This document shows, in pieces, positions 1-8,293 of a DNA stretch of 64,000 bases. A program made the translations under genes and the position numbers. This DNA comes from Streptomyces sp. 846.5. Its GTDB lineage: Bacteria > Actinomycetota > Actinomycetes > Streptomycetales > Streptomycetaceae. Numbering within the stretch: position 1 is the first letter of the stretch; the number at the start of each line of letters is the position of its first letter. Where the stretch lies: the NCBI RefSeq assembly GCF_004365705.1, contig NZ_SOBN01000001.1, positions 62,001-126,000 on the forward strand, read 5' to 3'. The notes under the pieces are model-generated. The model saw nothing but the letters and a program-made list of their open reading frames with translations. It did not search any database and was not told the origin of the DNA.

Positions 1-513
1 CGCCGCCATCGCGCCCGCCTCGGCGCTGTCGCCGTCGTCCAGGACCAGCACCTCGACCTCGCCGGGGTAACTGTCGGCGAGTTTCCGCACATGAAGCCAG
101 GTGTTGTGCAGCACCTCCAGCGGCTCGCCGCAGACCGGCAGGAAGACGTCCAGGCTGGGGTGGCGCTCCGGCTGCCAGTCCCGGACCAGACGGCGGTGCC
201 GCTTGAGGTCAAAGCTCGGCGTGAACGCCTCCAGTCGCATCGAGATCAGGAATCCGACGGTCGCCAGCAGCAGCATCGGCGCGAACAACCAGATCCAGGC
301 GCTGTGACGCGCCGTGTCCACCTGGCTGAGCAGCACGCACACGAAGCCGACGAAGGAACTGGAGGTCAGTACCCAGGTGTAGCGCTTGACGTAGCTGTAC
401 TTCTCCCGCTCGTCCGGGGGCGCGGGCAACAGTCCCGCGTGTCCGGCCGGACGCCCGGCCCGGGGCCCGCGGCGCTGACCGCCGCCACGGACCGTGGACG
501 GGTGGCTGGTCAC
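1..513 (-). CDS. Cellulose-synthase-like family 2 glycosyltransferase (5' part only)
   Basis: Only the first 171 codons lie in the window; the gene continues past the left edge. The chosen start is GTG at 513-511, preceded by a GGAAGGGG ribosome site. The N-terminus has a short basic cytoplasmic stretch, then two hydrophobic segments (about residues 50-95), then a glycosyltransferase A-type entry: PSLDVFLPVCGEPLEVL followed by a strand ending in VLVLDDGDS, the first UDP-sugar-binding aspartates. That arrangement is typical of membrane processive GT2 enzymes such as the streptomycete cellulose-synthase-like proteins. It should be an inner-membrane beta-glycan synthase. Product identity cannot be settled without the C-terminal QxxRW region, which is off-window. 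Confidence 0.8.
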   Translation of the reverse strand, partial: MTSHPSTVRGGGQRRGPRAGRPAGHAGLLPAPPDEREKYSYVKRYTWVLTSSSFVGFVCVLLSQVDTARHSAWIWLFAPMLLLATVGFLISMRLEAFTPSFDLKRHRRLVRDWQPERHPSLDVFLPVCGEPLEVLHNTWLHVRKLADSYPGEVEVLVLDDGDSAEAGAMAA

Positions 514-1375
514 AGGCGACGACCCCTTCCGACCTGCATGCGTGTGAGTGAACGGCATGCTAGGGGACATATGTTCGCTACTGGTAAACGGGGGGGTACA
601 TTCCGGAACTCCCCAAGAGGCAGGCCCGATGCTGCCCGCCCCAGCCGCTGGGTTGGTTCCCGCGCGTTGCGCGAGACCGCCGACGAGGGAGGCTCACTCC
701 GAAAAGGTTCAAGACGACATCGCCACCCAGGAGGCCACTGCGTCCGGGCCCGCGGCGAGGCCGCCCGCCTAGCGGCCGACGACCCCGACCCGACAACCCG
801 CCCAGCCCTGGCCGCCGCCCTCCGGGCCCAGAAGGCCGCGCCGCCGTGCCCGGGCCCCGACCACACCAGGGCGGAAGTCGCCTGGGCGACCCTGCACGGC
901 ATTGCCACCCTCCAAATGGGCGGGCGTCAGCCGGAATCGCGCGTGCAAAGCCGACTGGAAGACGCCCACCACCTACTGACCAGTGACGTGAACCCAGCAA
1001 GGATCAGCTGATCAGCACCCGAACCCGCTCAGCCCCGCAGACATGCGAGGCCGGGGCGATACCGAGGCCGGTCGACGGGTAGACCGGCCCGCCGCCGGCC
1101 GGAACCGGTAGCAGGAGCGCATAGTGCCGTTCCTCAACAGGCTTCTTCTGCGGTAGGCGCCCAGGCGCGATCCAGGGACTGGTTGAGAGGTGCCAGCACA
1201 CGCTCCGCCGTCCAGCCCAGCCTGACAGCCTGATCCACCAGCGCAGCGCGTACTGCAACCGCGTCGACTCCTGGTGGGCCAGAGCCTTCAGGTTGACAGT
1301 TCGAGCAGTACCCCCAGGTCAAGGCCGAGGTCGACGCCGGATACCGAGGGCCGGATCGCTGTGAACCGGCGGCCG
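514..1375. other. Gene-poor 862-bp stretch with relics
   Basis: No ORF here has convincing start, ribosome site and codon bias together. The rightward end of one frame (757-1011) looks like a TetR C-terminus and is listed separately. On the minus strand two overlapping frames (1322-1134 and 1258-1004) both look partly protein-like, ending in AVRLGWTAERVL and in EERHYALLLPVPAGGGPVY. They could be one small gene broken by a frameshift, but I recognise no family. The promoter of the glycosyltransferase should lie just right of 513. Confidence 0.45.
757..1011 (+). pseudogene. Remnant of a TetR-family regulator (C-terminal ligand domain)
   Basis: The last 80 or so codons of a long open frame contain VAWATLHGIATLQMGG, which resembles the W-HG signature of the TetR C-terminal ligand-binding domain, followed by a plausible terminal helix and a stop. 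No helix-turn-helix is readable upstream in this or adjacent frames, and no ribosome site precedes a usable start. I infer a 3' fragment of a lost tetR gene. The match rests on one motif, so confidence is modest. Confidence 0.35.
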
Positions 1376-3136
1376 TCAGAACATCGTGTTGTCGTTGGCG
1401 GCGTTCTCCGGCACGTCCTGCGAGGCGCCCCAGTGCTCGACGATCTTTCCGTCCCGTACCCGGAAGAGGTCGATGACCGACTTGCCGCGCTCGCCGGGCG
1501 AGTTGACGACGTGGAGGTGGGCGGCCACCAGGTCGCCCTCGCCGATGACCCGCTTCAGGCTGATCTTCAGCCCCGGGAACTCGTGGGTGTACGCCTGCAG
1601 CCCGGCTTTCAGGTCCGCCGCGCCGCCCGGGACGCCCGGGTTGTGCTCCCGGCGCTCAGGGCTCATGTGCGCGTCGATGGCGCTCAGGTCCTGGTTCACC
1701 AGGAGCCGTTCGACGTAGTCGGTGACGATCTTCTTGTTGTGCGCGGTGAGCCACGGCTGTGAGGGCCTGCGGGTCCGCGGCTCGCTGAGGGTGGAGAACA
1801 GGTCGTGGCCGTCGGCCGTACTGGCGGGCACCTGCTGGAGGATGTCCCAGTGCTCGGCGATCTTCCCGTCCTGGAAACGGAAGAGGTCGAAGATCGCGAG
1901 CTCGGGGACATCGGGGTTGCCGGGGACCAGGATGCCATGGGAGTGCAGGAGCACCATGTCACCGTCGGTGATGGCCCGCTTCTCCTCGTACGTGGCGTCC
2001 GGGTACTGCTGCTTCCAGGCGCCGCCGAAGGCCTTCATGGCCTCCGGGCCGTCCGCGGCGAGCGGGTTGTGCTGGATGTAGTCAGGACGGATGTGCCGGT
2101 CGATGACGGTCGTGTCACCTGCTTCGAAGGCGGCCCGGAGCACCCTGGCGACGATGTCCGCCGGCCGGGACCCCTCCACCGTCAGCACGATCTTGCCGGT
2201 CGTACGGCCGGTCTCGCCCAGTGCGTGTGCCTTGGCCGCCTCCGCGAGCGGGAAGACGGCCTCGATGTGGGCGCGCAGGGCGCCGGCCTCGACGAGGGCG
2301 GCGACGGCCCGCATGCCGGCCTGGTCGGCCTCGACGAGGAGGGATTCGAAGCGGATGCCCAGCTCGGCGATCTTCGCCAACTCGTCGGCCCCGACCGGGA
2401 CGGGAAGGATCGAGACGAGGGTGCCGCCCGGGCGCAGGACGGCCAGGGAGCGGGCGCGGGCCGCGGAGTCCAGGGAGATCGGGTCGAGGACCACGTCGAT
2501 GTCCGTGAGGACCTCGGTGAAGTCGACCGCGTGGTAGTCGATGACCTCGTCGGCTCCGAGGGAGCGCAGGAAGTCGTGCTTGGCGGCGCTGGCGGTGCCG
2601 ATGACGAACGCGCCACGGGACTTGGCGATCTGAACGGCGAGATGGCCGACGCCGCCGGCCGACGCGTGGATGAGGACGCGCTGCCCGGGCTGGATGTCGG
2701 CGGTGTCGACGAGGGCCTGGTACGCGGTGAGGGCGGCGAGCGGGAGGGCTCCGGCCTGGACGTGGTCGATGCTCTCGGGCTTGCGGGCGAAGGACCGGGC
2801 CGGGGCGGTCACGTACTCGGCGTGCGAGCCGACACCGTGGGGGTAGGGCAGCATGCCGAAGACCTCGTCGCCCGGCTTGAACACGGTGACGCCGACACCG
2901 ACGGCCTCGACGACCCCGGAGACGTCCCAGCCGAGGACCAGCGGCATGCGGTCGATGGTCAGGGGCCGGGCACGGTTGTACCAGTCGGTCGGGTTGACGC
3001 CGGCCGCGCGGACGGCGACCAGGATCTCGCTCGGGCCCGGCTCGGGACGGGGAAGTTCGACCTCCTGGAGAACCTCGGGGGAACCGTGGGTCTCCTGGCG
3101 GATGGCACGCATGGTGGCGGGAGTGCTGTTCGTCAT
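1376..3136 (-). CDS. Zinc-type quinone oxidoreductase fused to two SnoaL-like domains
   Basis: 586 aa. Residues 1 to about 310 form an MDR-superfamily NADP-dependent quinone oxidoreductase: GroES-like start, VNPTDWYNR, VLGWDVSGVVEAVG, and the nucleotide-binding ASAGGVGHLAVQIA. Two consecutive SnoaL-like (NTF2-fold) domains follow, about residues 315-440 (DYIQHNP, HSHGILV, DLFRFQDGKIAEHWD) and 455-586 (REHNPGVPGG, DLFRVRDGKIVEHWG). The parts normally occur as separate proteins, so this is a natural three-domain fusion. The start at 3136 (MTNSTPATMRAIRQ) was preferred over an upstream in-frame ATG because family members begin with MRAI. It diverges from a GlxA-type regulator, and a 43-bp element upstream of it recurs at that regulator's start. 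The reaction is unknown; reduction of a small carbonyl with a coupled isomerase or hydratase step is inference. Confidence 0.85.
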   Translation of the reverse strand: MTNSTPATMRAIRQETHGSPEVLQEVELPRPEPGPSEILVAVRAAGVNPTDWYNRARPLTIDRMPLVLGWDVSGVVEAVGVGVTVFKPGDEVFGMLPYPHGVGSHAEYVTAPARSFARKPESIDHVQAGALPLAALTAYQALVDTADIQPGQRVLIHASAGGVGHLAVQIAKSRGAFVIGTASAAKHDFLRSLGADEVIDYHAVDFTEVLTDIDVVLDPISLDSAARARSLAVLRPGGTLVSILPVPVGADELAKIAELGIRFESLLVEADQAGMRAVAALVEAGALRAHIEAVFPLAEAAKAHALGETGRTTGKIVLTVEGSRPADIVARVLRAAFEAGDTTVIDRHIRPDYIQHNPLAADGPEAMKAFGGAWKQQYPDATYEEKRAITDGDMVLLHSHGILVPGNPDVPELAIFDLFRFQDGKIAEHWDILQQVPASTADGHDLFSTLSEPRTRRPSQPWLTAHNKKIVTDYVERLLVNQDLSAIDAHMSPERREHNPGVPGGAADLKAGLQAYTHEFPGLKISLKRVIGEGDLVAAHLHVVNSPGERGKSVIDLFRVRDGKIVEHWGASQDVPENAANDNTMF

Positions 3137-3169
3137 GTGTCCACCGTGGCCGTCCGCCACCCTCCGCCG

Positions 3170-3212
3170 CCATGGCATGAATGCCACCTTTCAACGGAAT
3201 CACGCCACGGCA
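3170..3212. promoter_or_regulatory. 43-bp regulatory element, copy 1
   Basis: This element begins CCATGGCATGAATGCCACC and matches 36 of 43 bases of 3537-3579 in the same orientation. It contains the perfect 14-bp palindrome TGGCATGAATGCCA and ends in a degenerate inverted copy of its own beginning (CCATGGC...GCCACGG). It lies 34-76 bp upstream of the fused oxidoreductase start. I infer that it is an operator for the neighbouring GlxA-type regulator. Confidence 0.6.
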
Positions 3213-3536
3213 TCCTGTCGCGGAGAGCGGGGCCTGGACGACGTCAACCGCGGCCGCGCCCCGCCGTGCGCGCTCCCGACGACGCACTCCGAAACGGCCG
3301 ACCACCGAGTGCCGGCCTGCTCGAACAAGCCCTTCATGACCTGGACGGCGCCGAGGCCCGGACGCGGCGGGAACGGCGACCGTGGACGCGGCGGCGAGGG
3401 CACGGCGGCGGACGGGTGCGGCACTCCTACGGCGACCTCGTCCCGGAACCGGGCGAACTGGCAGGGGCGTTGACGAACGGCCCGCACCGGGGGACGTTCG
3501 CCCCGGAGCCGGTGTGACCACCGGCGCCGTTCGCTA
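3213..3536. other. Intergenic stretch between divergent genes
   Basis: 324 bp between the two copies of the 43-bp element. Open frames cross it on both strands but lack ribosome sites or recognisable domains. I see no gene here. The distance is long for a simple divergent promoter pair, so a small lost gene is possible. Confidence 0.4.
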
Positions 3537-3579
3537 CCATGGCATGAAAGCCTCCTTTCGACGGGATTGCGCCATGGCA
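3537..3579. promoter_or_regulatory. 43-bp regulatory element, copy 2
   Basis: Second copy of the element at 3170-3212 (36/43 identical). Here the end inverted repeat is perfect: CCATGGC at 3537 and GCCATGG near 3578. It spans the candidate start codons (3544 and 3574) of the GlxA-type regulator, so a protein bound here would block its expression. Autoregulation is inferred from position. Confidence 0.6.
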
Positions 3580-4560
3580 CAGGTTCACCGGGTCGTCGTT
3601 CTGGCCGTCGACGGGGTGTACCCCTTCGAACTGGGTATCCCCAGCCGGGTCTTCGAGGCGGCGGACCGCCGCTACGAGGTCCTCACCTGCAGCGTCGACG
3701 GCCGCCCGGTCCGCACCAACTCCGACTTCTCCATCACCGTCGAGCACGGACCGGAGGCGCTGCGCACCGCCGACACCGTCGTCATCCCGCCGTTCGTCAG
3801 CACCGCCGTCACCCCGGAAATCCCCCAGGCCGTCGTGGCGGCACTCGCGTCCGTGGCTCCCGGCACCCGCCTGGTGTCGATCTGCACCGGCGCCTTCGTA
3901 CTCGCCGCCGCCGGGCTCCTCGACGGTCGCCCCGCCACCACGCACTGGGTGGTGGCGGACCTCTTCCGCGCATGGTTCCCCCAGGTCACCCTGGACCCGA
4001 ACGTCCTGTTCATCGACGACGGGGACGTGCTGACCTCGGCCGGTGCCGCCTCCGGACTGGACGTCTGCCTGCACCTCATCCGCAGGGACCACGGCAGCGA
4101 GGTCGCCAACCAGGTCGCCCGCATGTGCGTCACGCCGCCGTGGCGCGACGGAGGACAGGCGCAGTACATACAGCACCCGGTGCCCGAGCCCACGGCCAGC
4201 GGAACGGCCGCCGCCCGGCAGTGGGCTTGGGAGAACCTCCACGAGCCCATGACCCTGGCGAATCTCGCCGAGCACTCCCACATGAGCCTGCGCACCTTCG
4301 CCCGCCGCTTCACCGAGGAGGTCGGCATGAGTCCGGGGCGCTGGCTGATCCAGCAGCGCGTCGAGCGGGCACGGCACCTCCTGGAAACCACCGATCTCCC
4401 GGTGGACAAGATAGCCGGCCGGGTCGGCTTCGCCGGCGGCACCTCGCTGCGCGAACACCTGCACGCCGCCATCGGCGTCTCCCCGATCGCCTACCGGCGC
4501 ACCTTCCGGGGCGCCCTGTCGCCCAGCCCGCTGACCACCACCGCACATGCCACCGTGTAA
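3574..4560 (+). CDS. GlxA-type transcriptional regulator (DJ-1/PfpI plus AraC HTH)
   Basis: 328 aa from ATG 3574 (MAQVHRVVVLAVDG); an in-frame ATG at 3544 would add ten residues. Residues 1 to about 175 are a DJ-1/PfpI-like domain with the elbow cysteine motif SICTGAFVLAAAGLL. Residues about 215-320 are an AraC-type double helix-turn-helix (MTLANLAEHSHMSLRTFARRF and the second HTH ending in SPIAYRRTF). Proteins of this architecture sense small metabolites and usually control adjacent dehydrogenase genes. The divergent partner is the fused oxidoreductase, and the shared 43-bp element suggests this protein controls both. Confidence 0.9.
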   Translation: MAQVHRVVVLAVDGVYPFELGIPSRVFEAADRRYEVLTCSVDGRPVRTNSDFSITVEHGPEALRTADTVVIPPFVSTAVTPEIPQAVVAALASVAPGTRLVSICTGAFVLAAAGLLDGRPATTHWVVADLFRAWFPQVTLDPNVLFIDDGDVLTSAGAASGLDVCLHLIRRDHGSEVANQVARMCVTPPWRDGGQAQYIQHPVPEPTASGTAAARQWAWENLHEPMTLANLAEHSHMSLRTFARRFTEEVGMSPGRWLIQQRVERARHLLETTDLPVDKIAGRVGFAGGTSLREHLHAAIGVSPIAYRRTFRGALSPSPLTTTAHATV

Positions 4561-4619
4561 CGAGACGGGTCGAGCCGCATGCTCGACCTGCTGCTGGACG
4601 CCGCGAGGCACCCGGCCCG

Positions 4620-4961
4620 GATGAGGCGGCGGCCGTGGTACACGTCCTCGGCTGGCGCGACCACGCCGTCCTCGATGCCGCGGGCGCCCAGACGGCGGAC
4701 CCGAACCCGGCACCGCTGAGCGCGTACCTCGGCGTGCTCGGTGTCACCGGCCTCACCGCGTACATCGGGCTGGAGCGGTTCGCGAAGATCAAGGAGGGCG
4801 ACACGGTCTTCGTGTCCGGCGCGGCGGGCGCGGTCGGCAGCGTGGCCGGCCAGATCGCCGAACTCAAGGGTGCGGGACGGGTGATCGGCAGCGCGGGCTC
4901 GGACGACAAGGTCAAGTCACTGATCGAGGAGTACGGCTACGACGCGGCGTTCAACTACAAA
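4620..4961 (+). pseudogene. Internal fragment of a CurA-like NADP-dependent oxidoreductase
   Basis: One frame encodes a coherent MDR segment: PLSAYLGVLGVTGLTAYIGL, then the nucleotide-binding VSGAAGAVGSVAGQIAELKG, then GSDDKVKSLIEEYGYDAAFNYKN. These are hallmarks of the CurA/leukotriene-B4-dehydrogenase-like family. The roughly 110 N-terminal residues are missing and the frame loses homology after NYKN. It is a 3'-truncated, 5'-truncated relic joined directly to an unrelated TetR fragment. Confidence 0.75.
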
Positions 4962-5031
4962 AACAGCGCTTCTCCCCGCAGGGCGCTTGCGGTCACCGAG
5001 TCCGCCTGTCCGCCCAGGGAACGTCATGCAA

Positions 5032-5202
5032 CAGCTCCGCAAGCCCCCCACCGACTCCGCCGGCACCGTCCCGCGGCAAGGCCGTCGGCTCTACACCATG
5101 ATGGTCGGAACGCTGCAGCTGTCCCGCGCGCTCTCCGACCAGTCGCTCGCGGGTGAGGTGCTCGAGCAGGGAATCGAGAACGGCCTCGCCTTCCTGCGCT
5201 GA
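5032..5202 (+). pseudogene. C-terminal fragment of a TetR-family regulator
   Basis: About 57 codons ending RRLYTMMVGTLQLSRALSDQ, then SLAGEVLEQGIENGLAFLR and a stop. This is the usual final helix pair of TetR regulators in actinomycetes. No DNA-binding domain precedes it. With the adjacent oxidoreductase relic it suggests a deleted tetR/oxidoreductase pair whose inner ends were joined. Confidence 0.65.
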
Positions 5203-5455
5203 GCTTTCCTGTGCTGAGCCCCCCGCGCTGAGCGGGAGGGACGGCCGATCCGCGGCACCGTGAGGCGCGTGCCGAAAGGTCGCTCGCCTCCGCCGTGCCA
5301 TGCCCCGGGACGTCGACTCCGGACCGCGCCCCCGCCATCGCGGAACGTCCCAGGAACCCTGCATGTCAGCCACACTCGACCGACCCTCGAGCCGATCGCC
5401 CCGACGGGCATCACGGCTCTGAGGCAGTCTTCGCGGCTTGAGGGACGCCCGGCGC
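5203..5455. other. Intergenic, nothing recognised
   Basis: 253 bp between the TetR relic and the end of the leftward hydrolase gene. Several short imperfect GCGCTGAGC repeats occur near 5198-5232. No gene or clear terminator was found. Confidence 0.3.
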
Positions 5456-6325
5456 CTACGGCCGTGCGAGGAACTCGAGAGCCGTCCCCACGAACTCCCG
5501 GTGGAACTGGAAGATGCCGCCGTGACCGGCGTCGGGGTAGATCACCAACTCGGCGTTCGGCAGCCGCCGGACCATGTCGGCCGAGTTCGGCGACGGCACC
5601 ATCCTGTCGTGGTCGCCGTTGGCGACGAGCACGGGCTGATGGATAACGGAAAGATCCTGCGGCCGCTCCAGTCCCCAGCGGTGGATGGCCTTGAGCTGGG
5701 TGAGGTACGCGATCGGGGAGATCGCTTTGTCCCGGTCCTGGGTGCGCTCCTTCAGCCGGGCCAGGAATTCCTTGCCGGCCCGGCGTCCGTTGGTCGTGCG
5801 GGTGAAGAAGAGGAACTGCTTGGGGTCCTGAAGGGTGAGCAGCGCCCGGACGGTGTCGAGGTGGGACAACCGGGTCACGTTCTTGATGCCCTCGCCGCCG
5901 GCAGGGCCGGTACCCGTGAGGATCAGCTTGCGGACGAGCTGCGGCTCCTCCTGCACGATTACCTGGGCGATCATGCCGCCCATCGAGAAGCCATGGATGT
6001 CCACCTGCTCGAGCCCGAGCGCCCGGATGAAGGTGACCGTGTCCTTCGCCATCGCCTGGATAGTGTCTGGCGTCGAACCGCTGGAGGCGCCGACACCCCT
6101 GTTGTCGAACGTGATGACCCGGTGCTTGGCGGCGATGCCGTCGACCACCCGGGGGTCCCAGTTGTCGAGCACGGCGGCGAGGTGGGTGATGAACACCACC
6201 GGGACATCTGCACGCGGGCCGAGATCACGGTAGGCGAAGGTCACTCCCCCGGCGGTGACGGTGCGGGTCGGCGCGTCCTTGTACGACGTCACGACATCGC
6301 CCCGTGCTGCTTCTGCGTCATTCAC
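5456..6325 (-). CDS. Alpha/beta-fold hydrolase
   Basis: 289 aa. It has the nucleophile elbow GFSMGGM (Ser114 from the GTG start at 6325), an oxyanion region after VVFITH, a probable acid in NGDHDRMVP and a catalytic histidine in YPDAGHGG near the C-terminus. Overall it resembles the non-haem haloperoxidase/esterase-like family (DNRGVGASSG before the elbow). The GTG start follows an AGAAGGG ribosome site. There is no signal peptide, so it acts in the cytoplasm. No partner gene is adjacent and the substrate is unknown. Confidence 0.85.
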   Translation of the reverse strand: MNDAEAARGDVVTSYKDAPTRTVTAGGVTFAYRDLGPRADVPVVFITHLAAVLDNWDPRVVDGIAAKHRVITFDNRGVGASSGSTPDTIQAMAKDTVTFIRALGLEQVDIHGFSMGGMIAQVIVQEEPQLVRKLILTGTGPAGGEGIKNVTRLSHLDTVRALLTLQDPKQFLFFTRTTNGRRAGKEFLARLKERTQDRDKAISPIAYLTQLKAIHRWGLERPQDLSVIHQPVLVANGDHDRMVPSPNSADMVRRLPNAELVIYPDAGHGGIFQFHREFVGTALEFLARP

Positions 6326-7278
6326 CTTCGTGCCCTTCTGAGGGAGGTCCCGCGAGCGTGCACCCCCTTCACTGAAGAGGGCGCAGCACGGATACCTGGG
6401 TCTCTCGGCTGCGACCGCAGTCCGGGGTCGGAGCGAAGGCTGAGGACCGAACCTTGTGCGGTCGGTCCCTCCGGGCTTCCTCGACCATTGAATTATGACC
6501 GTGCTTCCATGGGGGCGCAAGCGACGAGCCGTACTGGATGACGCCGATGTCGGACCACGCACACAGACGCCGCCCGAAAGGACGTTGGGGCCGCCTCGCA
6601 CGCTTGCGGGGCAGCCGGCGGGAGACTCGCGCGGACTGCGACCCGATGGGGAATCAGCGGCGCGACGGGTGCGGCCAGACCACGAGAAGGTCGGCCACCT
6701 GCCCCATGGGGGCCTGGCGCCGGCGGAGGCAAGGTGCCCTCCTCGACACCGGAAGCGGCGGCGGGAAGCGTCGCGTCGGTCAAGCCGCCGGCATACAGCG
6801 CGGGATGCCTCTCGGCTTCCGACCCACTACTACCGGCCTGATCACTGGAACGCCGACCGCTGCGGCCACCTCCAGTCGCCGGCCACAGCGCGATCACCCG
6901 AACGAGGCTTCTGCGGATGTAAGTTCGAACGACAGCCATGCCCGTCGGTTTAGTAATCGCTTCTCATCCATGCTCAATACGAACGTCGCTCAACAGCCTG
7001 GAGACCAGCGAGCTCCTGGCCGGGACCCGGGGCGCGCAGATCGCCGGCCGTTTCACTCTCGTCCCCACCCGCCCGTTCCCCTACGGCAACGAGTGGAAGG
7101 GACTGGTTGCGACCATGGAAGAGACGCTGCTGCTGCAAGTGGCCGCCCTATGACCAGGGGTCATTCCAAGATCTCTGCTACACCAATCAGCGGGACGCCG
7201 TCGAAGCTCTCGGGCACGTCGCGTGGTCGGCGGCTGCGAGGGCGAACTGTTGCGGCGCTCAGGTCGGCGCGCGCGATG
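6326..7278. other. 953-bp gene-poor stretch
   Basis: No supported intact gene. The frame at 6938-7153 ends in LLAGTRGAQIAGRF then TLVPTRPFPYGNEWKGL and looks like the 3' end of a real gene, but I recognise no family and it lacks a good start. The remainder is arginine- and proline-rich translation typical of noncoding high-GC DNA. It separates the accessory region from the IclR-controlled island. Confidence 0.4.
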
Positions 7279-8265
7279 TCATCGACTGGTGTCGTGGTAC
7301 TGGCCTGCGGCACGGGCCCGCTGGGTGGCCAGTTCGATCACCAGCTCAAGGTTGGGGGTCGGGACCTGCACCATTTCGGCCAGGTCGAGGGGAACACGGA
7401 ACATGGCGTCGATCTCCATGGGCCGACCGGCCCGTAGGTCCTGCGCGATGCTCTGGAGATGACCGGAGGTCGTCAGCTTGCTCAGGCCCTCCTCGGGATC
7501 GCCCGGATCGCAGCCCAAGGCACGGGCGACGGCGGCGCCTTCGGCCGCCATCGCCTTGGCGGTGCCGGCGACGGCGGGCTTGTCGAGCACGTCCTTCATG
7601 GCCGAGGCAGTGAGGACTGCCAACGACCCCCCGATGAGGTTCATCAGCAGTTTGACCCAGACTGCGTCCCGGATCCTTGGTATGACCGTGGTCTCCAGAC
7701 CGCTGGGGGCCAGGAGGGACGCCAACGCGTCGAGCCTCGCGTCGGGCCGGCCGTCAGGGCGTCCGATGATGAGGCGGTTACGCGGGTTCTCCGCACGGAT
7801 GACTCCCGGCTCCACAACGGCGCAGGCGGTGTAGGCCACGGCGCCCACGGCGCGGTCGGGCCCGATGCCGTCCCACAGCGCCCGCTCGGGATCCAGCCGT
7901 CGAAGGTGCGTGCCGTCCAAAGGGCCGCCGTGCGAGTGGAAGTACCACCAGGGAATGCCGTTGTTGACGAACAGCACCAAGCTGTCCTGGTGCAGCAGGG
8001 ACCCGATGTGCTCGGCGACGGTCGGCAGGGCCGGGGCCTTGACCGCGACGATGACGATGTCCTGCGGCTCCAGATCGCCGGGCCGGTCCGTGGCCACCGG
8101 GCGCGAGACCAGCTCGCCGTCGCGGGTCTCCACCCGCAGCCCGTGCTGTCGGATCGCCGCCAGCTGCTCACCGCGGGCGATCAGTGAGACCTCGGTCCGG
8201 CTCGCGGCAAGGCGTCCGGCGATGTGGCCGCCGACGGCCCCTGCGCCGTACACGCAGATTTTCAT
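7279..8265 (-). CDS. Ketopantoate-reductase-like (ApbA/PanE) 2-oxoacid reductase
   Basis: 328 aa. An N-terminal Rossmann fold opens with KICVYGAGAVGGHIAG. The C-terminal helical domain has the family's catalytic lysine region (VWVKLLMNLIGG) and a late EIDAMF segment. The ATG at 8265 follows AGGAAG. It ends a four-gene leftward operon, 28 bp after the HpcH/HpaI aldolase. Biosynthetic panE would not normally sit in a catabolic operon, so a role reducing or oxidising a pathway 2-oxo or 2-hydroxy acid is more likely. That role is inferred. Confidence 0.85.
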   Translation of the reverse strand: MKICVYGAGAVGGHIAGRLAASRTEVSLIARGEQLAAIRQHGLRVETRDGELVSRPVATDRPGDLEPQDIVIVAVKAPALPTVAEHIGSLLHQDSLVLFVNNGIPWWYFHSHGGPLDGTHLRRLDPERALWDGIGPDRAVGAVAYTACAVVEPGVIRAENPRNRLIIGRPDGRPDARLDALASLLAPSGLETTVIPRIRDAVWVKLLMNLIGGSLAVLTASAMKDVLDKPAVAGTAKAMAAEGAAVARALGCDPGDPEEGLSKLTTSGHLQSIAQDLRAGRPMEIDAMFRVPLDLAEMVQVPTPNLELVIELATQRARAAGQYHDTSR

Positions 8266-8293
8266 GTGTGCTTCCTGTTCCGCGATCTGTCGA

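Noticed and set aside
91..1011. 306-aa rightward open frame
   Set aside because: Its first two thirds is antisense to the glycosyltransferase with no domain or ribosome site; only the TetR-like tail was kept as a remnant.
1805..3517. 570-aa rightward open frame opposite the fused oxidoreductase
   Set aside because: Antisense shadow typical of high-GC codon bias; the opposite strand has clear MDR and SnoaL motifs.
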